From: Phialocephala subalpina
Taxonomy: Eukaryota > Ascomycota > Leotiomycetes > Helotiales > Mollisiaceae
Direction: 5' to 3'
Length of the DNA stretch: 64,000 nucleotides
Assembly: GCA_900073065.1 (NCBI GenBank)
Contig: FJOG01000012.1
Coordinates: forward strand, 233,126 to 297,125
Shown here: positions 24,101 through 35,153 of the stretch, one piece after another
Position numbering within the stretch: the stretch's first letter is position 1
Layout: each line of letters begins with the position of its first letter
Position numbers and translations under genes: made by a program
Notes under the pieces: model-generated
The model's input: the letters and a program-made list of their open reading frames with translations, nothing else
What the model was told of the DNA's origin: nothing
Database searches by the model: none

Positions 24101-25640
24101 GCGATGTACCTCGTTAACATTGTCAAGAAGCATCAACTCTTCAGCTCAAGAGTCACCGCCTACTCTACTATGCGAGTCGCCTACAAACATCATCCATCTC
24201 GTTGACAAACAAAATATTTCAGCTCCGAACCCCACCTCCTCCAAAGGCGCTGATTCTTCAACGAGAAAGTCACTGCATATATCATCTTCGGTAGTCGAAC
24301 CGCAGACAAACACTTTTACTGCAATCAACAAGCCACACTTCTCAGATCCAGTTCAGGTATCGGCGAATAGCATCAATACTTCCCCCACAGTGCATTTACC
24401 TGCGAAGTCTTCGTCATCCAAACCACCTACATCTGTTTTGAATCCGCCAAGCAAGTCATATTGGGCCCCATATCAACGGCCACCTTCTACCCCGAGTTCC
24501 GCCCACCCCACAACCAGCTCTGGTTCTACGAGCAAACCAGATACCCCAGTTCCGGATCAACCGTCGCACCAAGCCAACTCTACCCTCAAAGAGACACCGT
24601 CTTCCTCCACCACAGCATTCGGACCATCTGAACCCGTCTCCAGTTCGATGACGAAGCCAAATTCCTCACCTGTGCTTCACCCAACGCCAGAATATACCTC
24701 CTCTTTCAGAACAAGCCCATCCGTAACTGTCGCCAAGCCAGTGAATGCACCTATTTCTTCAACCCCGGCTCATTCAATGGTCGAGCTAAAGTCTCCTGCC
24801 AAGGTGTCTCCGCCTGCACCCGCTGTATCGTCCGAGTTATCCACAGCTGCCAGTAGCCCGGTAAACAACCTAGAAGATCCATCCTTGGCCCAGCTTCCAT
24901 CAAGTCTGTCTGCCGGGTTCGAGGCTCCGTCAATCCCAAATACTCATCTTGACCAGACCACGACCGATTCGTCCATCGATTGGTCAATCCTGACGCCCAA
25001 AATGACACAGATTGCCTCGGAGCTGAAGTCTGCCAGCTACAATCCTCCCACGAGTCCTCTGTCGAGTCCTTCGTCGTTTCATGCTCATCTATCTTCCCCT
25101 AATTCGGCTGGTGGTCCGTCACTGTCGGCGCCACAAGCGATTCAGGCTGCCCCAAATCCTCGCTCGCCAAAGTTCAACAGTTCCTACGCTATGGTCTCAC
25201 CTTCAGCACCATTCTCAACCAAGCCTTCTCCATCGGACATAATCACTTTCTCGACGACCAAGCCGAACCTCGAGCGAAGTCTTTTCAAGCCCATCACAGA
25301 TCGGGACCCAAACGTCAAGACACTGGAATTGGTGATCACGAAAGAAGATGGATCTCTCGATCTTGAGAATCCATTTCCGTTCCAATATGCTCAGGACAAC
25401 AAGCTAACTGAATTTTTTGACTTCTACTCGGTGGTCTCTGGTGTTCAGCTTTTCAAGCTCAGAGAACTTCAGTTGTCTTGCGTGTTTGGTAAAGATCAAG
25501 TGTTCAAGTTTGAGAGGTTGGGTGATGCGAGAAAGAACGAACAGTCGTGGAAATCTGCGAAGAGGATAATTACCCATCTATTCAAACTCGCACAGAAGGA
25601 AGATCTAGATGAGTTTCATGTTTTAGTAATGTCGGAATGA
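21138..25640 (+). CDS. large Ser/Pro-rich protein of unknown function, 1371 residues
   Basis: The best model is exons 21138-21439, 21556-21709, 21763-21945, 21999-22565, 22618-22847 and 22961-25640. The N-terminal 400 residues are globular, with no known domain, and include a basic stretch (KEKCKRKRNKKIRR) that may be a nuclear signal. The middle, about 900 residues, is a disordered Ser/Thr/Pro tract. The last 110 residues form a compact domain (LELVITKEDGSLDLENP ... FHVLV) that recurs at 26090-26527. An alternative is two genes: one ending at 22604 and another starting at ATG 22621, only 16 bp later. The fused model uses a 52-bp intron (GTGAAT donor, CTGAT branch, TAG acceptor) that keeps frame, and I favour it. 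It is probably a nuclear or scaffold protein. Confidence 0.6.
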
Positions 25641-26090
25641 TTGTTGGATAGTTGGAAACGGCCCGCAGCAAACTGATGAATTGGTATGAGAAATGATTCA
25701 CGGGGTTATGATTGATGATTACGATGTAATGAAAGGGCCAGGGTACTGTGAGCAGGACATTCAGGACATTCAGGGTAAGTCTGAAGTAGATGACAGGTGC
25801 GTTAAGGTAGTCACGTACGATCACAAAACCGGTACAAAAGCTTACCTTTTATGCAAATCTATCGCAAATACATGAAATATTTTGAAGACACTTTGTCTTT
25901 CACTGCACTCGGTCTCCGGTCTCGAAAGGCAGAGAAAGGTTTTCGTAGTGTATTTCCTCCGAAAACGTCGAGGACTGGTTGTGTCTTCTCTTAATTGCTG
26001 CCGATCCTAGTGGATCTGAAATTTAGCGATCCGGAGCCTAAAGCCCCTGTAGCCTCACTATAAATTAGCGACAACACCCCTGAAGGCAAG
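25641..26090. other. short spacer between duplicated C-terminal domains
   Basis: Contains a TATAAAT motif around 26060 and possible exon fragments, but no clear start codon in frame with the downstream domain. Confidence 0.35.
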
Positions 26091-26527
26091 CATCACCATC
26101 TCGCGCATCAAGATACGCAACAACATTCAACAGCCATTGTCGTCCTGAGAAAATTCCGAGCATTCAATTCATAATTCATGGCAGTAATGATTTCCTGGAC
26201 TTCTCTAACCCTGGTTCTTCATTAGATTTCCATTTCAGGCGCGCCACACTTGGCGACTTCTTGGAGTACTCGCGGAGATCTCGCATTGAACTACACCAAC
26301 TTTCGAGTTTGACATTCATTGCAGAATTCTCCGAGAATGAGACGCTAATTATCGAAAGATGCAGTAACGAAGAGGAATTGCGGATTCTCAAGACAAGGAT
26401 TACAAGCTTGTTTAAGATGGTCAAGGAGAAAAGGCCTAAGCAAGCCAGGTTTGATGTCTTCGTGGAGCCAAACGACAAGAATACTATGCAGGCCGCGGAC
26501 GATGACGATGGCTTAGATGGCTTGTGA
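26091..26527 (+). pseudogene. stand-alone copy of the preceding gene's C-terminal domain, start unclear
   Basis: The frame is open from just after a TGA near 26080 to the stop at 26527. The segment IQFIIHGSNDFLDFSNP ... LGDFLEYS ... IELHQLSSLTF ... RITSLFKMV ... FDVFV aligns along its length with the C-terminal domain of the 21138-25640 gene (LELVITKEDGSLDLENP ... LTEFFDFY ... VQLFKLRELQL ... RIITHLFKL ... FHVLV). There is no in-frame ATG upstream. The only nearby ATG (26178) is in another frame and no intron rescues it. It is either a 5'-truncated tandem duplicate or a gene with an unrecognised upstream exon (one ending at 25774 would be in phase with an acceptor at 26090). It ends in an acidic tail (DDDDGLDGL). 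Confidence 0.5.
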
Positions 26528-26936
26528 CTGGTTTTTATTTCATTCTCATGTTATGTGTTGGCAGCGTTCTCAATCTCCCAACCCTGGACGGACTTTCTGG
26601 GCCACTTTTTCCGCTATGAGAGGTGCTGGTAGGCCAAGACGGCCTGCCCCGCCCTGCCGGCGAGGCAAGGCTGGGAGCTTGAGAGCGCCGTGTGGGGTTA
26701 TTGGATTGGAGCACGGGATCAGCATTGATATTAGAAAATGTTTGATGCCGTTTTATTACTCAAGGCCTCCATGAACTTCAGACCCCGCTCAGTAGTGGTA
26801 TATGCCCGACGTGTGATGTTGGGACAAGATGTGTTGCGCACCTTCAGTTCACAGCTTGAGGCGACCCTCCATCGCTAATGACAGAATTTTATGTTGCTCT
26901 ATTCTATCCTGCCCGCTTTCGTTCTTCGTAGTTTCC
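26528..26936. other. convergent spacer
   Basis: No feature seen beyond a GC-rich patch near 26620-26690. Confidence 0.4.
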
Positions 26937-29645
26937 TCAGCTAGTCTGTATCTGCATCAGGGTTGGGGTGGCCCCGGTGGGTGCTGCAACAGCAGGCCGA
27001 GTCTTCGCCAATTTTCTCACCACCCCGTTTGGTCCCCAGCTATATTCTGGTTAGTGTTTTCTCTTCCCTCCTTCGAGTATTCCATGGAGTTTCTAACAAC
27101 TCACCACCAAAGTTCCATGTTCGCATCGAAATCGTCAACCACGGCCGTGAGATAACCTGCGTCTAGCACAATGTTGACGTCTTTCAATCCTTTGTTGATT
27201 TCTTCACGAAACTCGTGGAAGCCTAGATCAGGGAACATGGCTGCGCTCTGCCAAATGCTGCTTAAAAAACTGGCTCGGAACCAAGCGATGTCTTCCGCGC
27301 TGATTCTGCTGACGTGAGGGGGGTGTCGGGCCTGGGGACCGATTGGAGGTTCGATCTAGTTGACAACGCCTCGCCCGTCTTCTCTCTAACTTTACTTTAG
27401 CTCTTGTTTCAATACCCTTGATTTCATCTACATTATGATTTACCTGAAAAGTTCGTTCCTCTCAAGAGCAGCGATTCTAAGGAAGTCTCTCCACTCGTCG
27501 ACCGTCAGCTGCAGCCCCCCGAGCAGAATGATGTGGTTCAGCAAAGTGTTTTCCGGCATGTCGAAATGCATCGTATCGAGACATAATCTTCCCTGTCGGC
27601 GATTCGCCAGCAAATATCGTCTTATCTCCTCGTACCGAGGACTAGAAACTGAGTCATATTCGGTAGGCGGATTGTTTGCTGTTCCAGCAGACGGTGCATT
27701 GATTAAGTTTTGAAATTGAGCCGCTCCCCTCCTAACAAGGCGCCTCCGAGCATCTTCTGCAGCTTCTCGTATCTGTTTTGCTCTAGTACGTCTATCATTC
27801 TCAAAGTTTGTCGCGGAGAGCTCATCAGGTGACATGGAAAGTTTTAATGGTTTCAACTCCCTGCTTGTTATGTCGGTGCGAGACAACATACTGTGGGTTC
27901 CACGGTTTTGACGATCATGTCTGCAGCCCAGAAACTTTGGACCCATTTTAATGGCATCCGAGTAACTTCTTGCATGCACTGTCCAGAAATCCTCATGGTT
28001 GAGCGAATCGTAATATGCAACAGGTAATATCCAACTGTCTCTAAAATACCAATTGCGAGGGAGGGGGTTGAGTGTTGGTGCCAACGGCAAACCTGTTACG
28101 TTGAGATAATTGGCGAAGAAAGCGTTAGGCCATGCGTGATGAAAAATCCCAGCAGCAGAGAAGCCAGTATCGTCCGTAAAGGGCTTGATGTTGGATATTG
28201 AAGTGAGAGGCCGTCCCACTCCACCAAGGACCTTTTCTTGTCAATGGGCTGCAAATGGAGGGCAAGATCGGTGAAGCTTACTGCTTGTTCCAAGGAAAAC
28301 CCTAACTCGGCTAGGCATTCTAGAGACAGAAGAGTCAGGAACTGTAATTGCTCTCTCAAGGCATTCCAAAACGAGAGGGTATTTACATACGGTTCTCGAA
28401 GTATGGTTCAGGGTTTTTTGGCCTTCCGTGTCGCTCACATAACATCGACCAGACGCCGTGCTAATTGGCTACTATTAGTCGATTTGTTTAGATGTGAATA
28501 CTAAGAATAACCTACAGCAACTTCATGAAGGAGACTGGCAGCGATTCGAAATTCGTCGACTAATCGCTCCGAAGGTGTCAGGTTGTCTCTAAGTAGAGGC
28601 TCCAGATTCTCTACGGCTATCATAATGGTTCCTCTACCACCCCAATAACCTGCTCGATGTTGGGCAGAGAGGAACCCAGAAATTCCATGCGGTAATCCGC
28701 TGCTTAACTCTGTTCTACCACTTCCAATAGCAAAGTTCACTCCTTTAAGAATTTCGTCAAATTCTTCTTTGAATCCACTCTATCAGTTGCTGATCACGTG
28801 TAGTGGTGCCAAACTCTCCTTCCATATGTAGTATAGCTCAGGGGTAATCTCACAGACTCTTATATCCTAACTCTCCTCCCTAGCTAGCTCTTTAGACTTA
28901 ACAATACGATCTTTTACTCACAGAATGATGCCCAGACCTCGCAGCATCTCACACACTCCGAACACCTGGTGAAGCGTTTCGGCCAGGCAAAGGAGCTCGG
29001 ACCCGTATTAATTTGTTCCCACTACATTCGTCAGGTATTCCATCTTCAATGGACTTGTAGCGGCGGTCGATGACAATTGACCACCTGAAATAAAGTTAGC
29101 GGTGCTCATCCATTGTTCAAGTTGGTGAGGGGCCAGCAGCTTACCAAAAAACGAGGTCGTGATTTTCCAGAAAATTGCTTGCTAACCTCAAAACAGGTTG
29201 AAGAATATCCCAGACGCGAGGATCATGCGCCTACCAAGTTCAGGCCGGAACTTGGAAGTAGAAGTAAGACTGAGGACTCACCTGCCAATACCCATCCAAA
29301 TTCCCAGGTAAGCGGAGAAATGAAACATCGTTAAACTTTTCGGACAGCCACTTGTTTTGATGGAATACAGGATTGATTGGATTCGATAGGCGGACTAAGA
29401 GAGAAATACGAAGGTGCAAAGCCTCCGACGCTCTCAATGTCTTGCGTTGAAAACCCCCAGAACAAGGATTTCTGGTAAATATCGAGATCCTCATTACGAT
29501 CTCGTTCATTCGGCGGAATTGGTGTCAAGCCAGACTTTCCAGTTCCTGCAAGTATTTTGTGTTTTTCCCCAGTGGGATGCGTATCCCTTTGTGCCAAAGT
29601 GGTGAGAGGTATCCCAAGCGATGTGACGGGTCCTGGAGCCGCCAT
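26937..29645 (-). pseudogene. decayed HExxH metallopeptidase-like gene
   Basis: About ten exons can be followed: 29645-29498, 29394-29282, 29230-29145, 29084-28922, 28858-28516, 28460-28391, 28319-28282, 28231-27444, 27305-27105 and 27039-26937. Splicing of 28516 to 28460 creates SLLHEVAHGVW, an HExxH zinc-binding motif, followed by ERHGRPKNPEPYF, a pattern I recall from large fungal families of unknown peptidase-like proteins. The reading frame is broken: TAA at 29008-29010 and TGA TAG at 28780-28785 fall inside otherwise protein-like sequence. Exons 3 and 4 disagree in frame by one base near a run of six A (29146-29151). All three stops would revert to CAA, CGA or CAG by a single T-to-C change. 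The C-terminal 260-residue exon is intact. Exon 1 and 2 borders are uncertain. Confidence 0.6.
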
Positions 29646-30497
29646 CTTAGTATAGAGCGCCTTAGGTCAGATCTGCGACTACGTTGATATCAAGACCTTG
29701 GAGATTAATCGGAGGTATGTGCTCTGGTTTTGAACTCTTGTTGTGTGCTCATGTGTTGAAAGAAAATACTGAGCCCAACGCGGAAGTCCGGATGCATTAA
29801 GGAAACAAAGGAAGCGTTCAATTCGGCAGCATTCAGGAGAACAACTGAGACTAAATGCAAGAGAACCGCTTTTACCTCTTTGGAGCCATGCATAAATGCA
29901 ATTCAGGCCCCGCGGAGAACATCTCTCGAGGTGCTTCGTTGCTGGGTACTTGTATTGAGCGATTATATTTTACCCCTCCCTTTGAACCCCGCCTTTGCAT
30001 CGCAGCGACGAGTTCTCCCAGTGCAATGCGAGCTACTTTCTTGGAGAATTCTATTATACATTTTGTAATATAGACTATACCTCCACTGCGCAATCTAGGA
30101 ATGCGATTTATATCATATCGAGGTGCGGGTTTCAAACGTAATTTCTGGTAAGCTCGCTAACGTAAGGCAGGGGCTCGCTAAGCACGAAAGGGGAGCACGG
30201 TTGGCAAAATCGTTTCCAACTGTCACTTCTAAGAATGGACGTACGCTAAATGACACTTGTGCCTAGGCCAGGAATCAGAGAAGTTAGAAAAGATATGATA
30301 AGGTTCGTCAAGAGTGTTAGCCCGGAAATGGCTAGTCTTTGGCTCCAAAATTTACGTATTTGAAAATGAACTGGACTCGAAATTTCCTCCGACTTTCAAT
30401 TCTGGGCGCAGTACTATTCTGAGTCCAGGAGTGTGTTTTCTGCGAAATATTACATCTTCTCTATCTCTATCGCATTCCTACACAACGTCGCAAAATC
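29646..30497. other. divergent intergenic region
   Basis: Between the metallopeptidase relic and the HAD relic. Only chance ORFs. Confidence 0.4.
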
Positions 30498-31223
30498 ATG
30501 GAGACTTCCTCGCGAAAAGCAGCCGTGCTCTTCGGCCTGGACAACACGCTCTTCGACCACCCCCATTCGCTGCGCTCAGCAATACAAGCCGTTTGCGCAG
30601 AGTATCCTCTCATTCAAGGGCAAATGGAAGATTATCTCGTTACAACCTATAATCGCTGCCTCCAGACCGCATACGACTGATACCTAATTAGAGAAATCAC
30701 CTACGAAGAAAAGGACATCAAAAAATTCCGCCTCTTCTTCAGCGAGCACGCCAGATCCGAGCCTCGAAGAGATCGGAAAATTCAAATGGGAATACCAAAC
30801 AGCTTACAGAGCCAATCTTCGCGCTACGCCAGACAGTATTGAAACTCTGTACGAATTGAAGAGGCGTAGATTTTGCATCGCGATCATTACGAATGGACAG
30901 GCACAAGACCAGCACGAAAAGGCTATGAGTTTTGGAGTTCTGAATCTCGTTGATATCTTGCTCACTTCAGAAGAAGTTGGAGCCGCCAAGCCAGACGCGA
31001 AAATGTTCAGAGTGGTACTCAAGTACTTGGATGCAAATGTTGGGAATTCTTACATGGTGGGTGATGATCTGGGCGCAGATATCCAGGATGCATTGAATTT
31101 CGGACTGAAGCCTATCTTGTTTGATATAGAGGCAAGCAGCCCAAGGTTTTGTCTCTATTGAAGCAAGTGCCTGTCATTCGAGAAATGCGCGAAATGCTTA
31201 ATTTGGTGGGAAGTTTCGACTGA
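30498..31223 (+). pseudogene. decayed HAD-superfamily hydrolase
   Basis: This begins at a good ATG and shows HAD features: motif I (AVLFGLDNTLFDH), motif II (IAIITNGQ), the motif III lysine (AAKPDAKMF) and motif IV (YMVGDDLGADIQDA). The gene is broken by TGA at 30678-30680 (expected Arg codon CGA), a frameshift between about 30740 and 30765 (frame resumes at SLEEIGKFKWEYQ), and another near 31140, after which the C-terminus reads on to TGA at 31221. In motif I the first Asp, the catalytic nucleophile, is Gly (GGC for GAC). Intact relatives are YjjG-like or haloacid-dehalogenase-like phosphatases. Confidence 0.8.
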
Positions 31224-32592
31224 AGACAGTCGTGCGGGCTGCTCGCAATGCGCTTCATTTCGCGTAGGAATTTACGACCTTTAATGTGGTAATATTGCGC
31301 TTCGACACAATAAGCGACGATAGCGGGACACGCCCCCCGCCAAAGAATAGGCACGAACACTTGTACGTCTGTCTCTATTGGTAAGCGGGGTTGAAAGGTG
31401 CGTGAAAGGGGTACCACGTGACCAGGATCTTTAATCAGAAATACTGCAATGTCTCCGGGGAAACCGCAGTAGAAGAGTATATATACAGCTTAAAGACAGA
31501 TTATCAACTGATGCCAGAAAGGAACCACGCGTCATGAGTTGAGTATCAAAGGGATATCAAGACCATAACTCTGCGGGCGAACACATGGTGGGACTGACCA
31601 GCCGAAGTCACTGCCGAACCAGGTAGCAGCATCCTAAATTGTCCCAAAGAAAGAGTCATGAAGTGCAGTTCCAGTAAAGGCTGACAACTTCCACAACGCA
31701 GATGCAGAAGAGAATCACAAATGCTTCGCAGTGAAATGGTCTTCCTGTGCATGTCCGAAGTATCCATATGAACCCAGATGAACGCAATTGTGCAGCATCG
31801 CAACCCACAAATTCCCACCATCGTGCATCCTCTTCACCAGCTTCGTGACTATAGAGGTAAGATATAAATTTGGAACCCGATTCGTGCGACTACACGTCGA
31901 GGATTCAAGAGTGGATATGAAAAGCCCCATTTTCCATCCAAAGGCATGACAGCAGCTCCAAATTAACCCCCTAGAGACGTGTAAATGTTGTTGCAATAGG
32001 AGAACAGTGAAATCAAGTAAAGCTGCACTTGCACGTCGTTCCTCGAAGATCTTCAACGTCAAACATTCTTCTAGAAAGCTGAGCGATATTCGACACGAAT
32101 CTCCCGCACTTGTCAGGTCCGATCCGACTATGCACTCCTATCAGAACAAGAAGTATATCCGCAGCGATGGGGCCGATTGAATTTCTCCAAGTCGAACATA
32201 GTTTAACTCCGCTGATAAGTTGATCACGAAACATGTTTTGGCGTTGGCAAGTGGCAACGATGATTCCTTCTATTTTTGTTTTGGGTCTCCACATTCTTGA
32301 GCCGCGGATCCGTTCTAACGAGCCTCCTTCCTTTTCTTGGTAAGAGTGACCTAACATCACCGAGAACAAGTTATGCGCTCCAATTAGAGTGCAGGTATAA
32401 TATGGGGTAAGTATCGGATAGGAACAACGCTTGGATTCTTCCTTTCTTCCTGGGGTTGCGGAGACGACAATCAGGAAATGGAGAAACCTCCTCTAGTATA
32501 TAAAGAAGGTACCGGGAACGAGTAATGACTCGCTCTTGCTCCTCTCTCATACACGATATTTCTCACGTTCTGTCTGTCTTTAGTTGCCCATC
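31224..32592. other. intergenic region upstream of the transporter
   Basis: A 118-codon minus frame at 32013-32369 has no recognisable features. A TATATAAA at 32497-32504 lies about 90 bp before the transporter ATG and is probably its core promoter. Confidence 0.4.
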
Positions 32593-34336
32593 ATGAATGC
32601 TCTCTTTCACTTCCCCAAGATCACAAATGTGTACTTCCTCGCAGCTATTGCGACGGTTGGAGGGATGCTGTTCGTTCCCCGACCTCAACCCCCACTCCCC
32701 AGTCAAATACTAATCCCGAACAGCTTCGGTTTCGACATCTCCTCCATGTCAGCCATCATCGGCACCCAGCAGTACATTGACTATTTCAACAACCCTCAAG
32801 GCATCACGCAAGGAGGTATCGGTGCAGCACTCGCCGGAGGATCAGTCATTGGAGCCATTATGGCCGGACCCGTATCCAACAAAATCGGACGTCGAGACGC
32901 CATCTTCTTCGCCTGTATCTGGTGGCTCCTCGGAACCTCTCTCCAAACGGCTACCAACGGCATCGCAATGCTGATTTGTGGTCGCTTCGTCAACGGAATC
33001 TGTGTCGGCATCACTTCCTCCCAAGTCCCTGTCTACCTCGCCGAAATTGCCAAGAAGGAATCCAGAGGGTCGATTATTGTGATCCAGCAATGGGCGATCG
33101 AGTGGGGCATCTTCATCATGTACTTTGTTGGTTATGGCTGCAAGTTTATCCAGAACACTCCAACTGCCTCCTTCAGAACAGCTTGGGCCATCCAGTTAGT
33201 ACCTGCTGTTCTCATGATTGGCATTCCATTTCTCCCAAGATCTCCAAGATGGCTTGCGAAGGCTGGACGAGAGAAGGAGGCTATTCAGATCCTTGCAGAT
33301 ATTCAAGCTGGTGGCCACATCAACGACCCTCTTGTGGTTGCTGAATGGGAAGAAATCACTACTATCCTGGCTGCTGAGAGAGAAGGCCAGAAGGGATGGA
33401 GACGATTCTTCAAGAACGGCATGTGGAGACGAACACTTGCTGGCACCTCTGTTCAGGCTTGGCAACAACTGTCGGGTGCCAATGTCATGACATAATACGT
33501 TGTCTACATCTTCGAGATGGCAAACTTAACTGGAAACGTTGGCTTGGTATCCTCTGGTGTTCAATATGCCATCTTCATCATCGGCACTGCCGCGACATTT
33601 TTCTTCATCGACAAGACTGGTCGTCGACCACTTCTGGTAAGTTGACTTCGCTGCAAAACTGATCATGGAACTTGGTTAACACTCCTTGCGTAGATCTATG
33701 GTGCTGTCGGTATGGGCGTCTGTATGTTCGTCGTCGGTGGCGTGCTTGGTAGCTACGGTACAAAGATTCCAGGTGGACTGGACGGAAACTTGAGCGTCCA
33801 GATCCAAGTGACGGGTTCGCCGGCGTACACAGTCATCGCATTCTGTTACATCTTGGTTTTGATATACTCTCTGACTCTCGCACCAATTGCGTGGGTCTAT
33901 GCAGCTGAGGTTTGGTCGTTGGAGACACGAGCTACTGGTATGGCACTTGCCTCCGTCGCAAATTGGTAAGTGTTCACCACCTTGCTCCTTGCTATCACGA
34001 CTGACATAAATTTTCAGGCTCTTCAACTTTGCAATCGGTCTCTTCATCCCACCCGCCTTCCAGAATATTTCATGGAAGCTCTTCATCATCTTCGGCGTCC
34101 TCTGCTTCGGAGCTTCAATCCAAGCTTTCTTCACCTACCCTGAGACTGCAGGCAAGACACTCGAGGAAATTGAGCTTATGTTTCGAAAAGGAGGACCAAA
34201 ACCATGGAAGACGAAGCCTGGGGACAGTTTGCTGGATCAAAGAATCCTGGAAGTTGCTGAACATGGAACGAAGGCTGGAGGTATTACTGACGGTATGGAA
34301 GAGGAGAGAAGGGAGTTTGGTGAGAAGAACGTTTGA
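32593..34336 (+). pseudogene. MFS hexose transporter with one internal stop
   Basis: The exons are 32593-32669, 32724-33636, 33694-33965 and 34018-34336, encoding about 526 codons. The family is clear: GFDISSMSAIIGTQQY in helix 1, GRRDAIF, PVYLAEIAKKE, RSPRWLAKAGRE, QAWQQLSGANVMT, DKTGRRPLL and PETAGKTLEEIE. Exon junctions are clean (introns 54, 57 and 52 bp; the first donor is GTTCGT). One codon is TAA (33493-33495) where relatives have Tyr in NVMTYYVVYIF, within transmembrane helix 7. No other lesion is visible, so this is a very recent pseudogene, a sequencing error or a stop that is read through. It would transport glucose-like monosaccharides at the plasma membrane if intact. Confidence 0.8.
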
Positions 34337-34726
34337 GTTTGAAGATTGGTCGAAAAGAGAGAAGTCGAAGACTCAAGTCTTGATGACACGCTATCGACAC
34401 TGGTATTCGAATTATCGGATACCATAACTGTTCTCTAGCCTTCACCAGAAGTCAACTTCATGGAACGCGCACTCGCTTGGCTCGAGCACCTGCATTTGTC
34501 TACTTCAGCACGTGACCATCACTTAAGAATACATCTTCATCTGGACGGGATTCAATTGACACAATTTAGCACAGCCGAACGATAGCGAAAATTAAACGAC
34601 CAAGAAATCAAACATTCAGACTTCAACCCTCGTCGTCGGACAAAAACCGCTTTTGGTCGCTTAATCACTTTACCGGCTTCCCCACACCTCGCTACCCCTT
34701 TCAACTTCACTCTGCACCACTTCGCA

Positions 34727-35143
34727 TCACTTCGTACCTCCAATCCCCTTGAAATACAATTTGAACGCAGTCGTATCCAACACAAACACCCCATCATTTT
34801 CAACCATATCAACCGGACTCCAAAAACTCTCATCAAAAAAGCCCAGTAAACCCTGATAAGTATTCAACCCCATCGGTTCCGTAACCCCGTACGGATTCCT
34901 CAAAACAATAAACTGCTTCCCATCCCCGTATGGCGGAGCCCACCCAAGAACCGTATACCCATGATTCTCCACAGTGTTACTTCCCGAATACTAATCGCCG
35001 GTTAAATACATCCAAGTAGCCATCGGAGTAATGATCTTGAAACTGAACGAGTTGGCGCGGATGAATTCATATAGTTCTGAAGAAGTGCGAGATGCGGTGT
35101 CGTGAGGAAAAATTACTCGAATTATAGCATTACCCAGTATCAA
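34727..35143 (-). pseudogene. calpain-like cysteine peptidase C-terminal relic
   Basis: The open segment carries the His and Asn part of a C2-type peptidase core: ENHGYTVLGW with the active-site His, then FIVLRNPYG with the Asn, preceded by RVIFPHDTASRTSS and ANSFSFKIITPMATW. The catalytic Cys region, which should lie N-terminal, is missing. There is no start codon. A TAG (34991-34993) interrupts just before YSGSN and would be CAG with one change. It ends at a normal stop. It is a 5'-truncated remnant squeezed between the transporter relic and the receptor gene. Confidence 0.65.
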
Positions 35144-35153
35144 TTATTCCGTC

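Noticed and set aside
32013..32369. 118-codon minus frame upstream of the transporter
   Set aside because: No domain, no splice partners and ordinary composition for chance.
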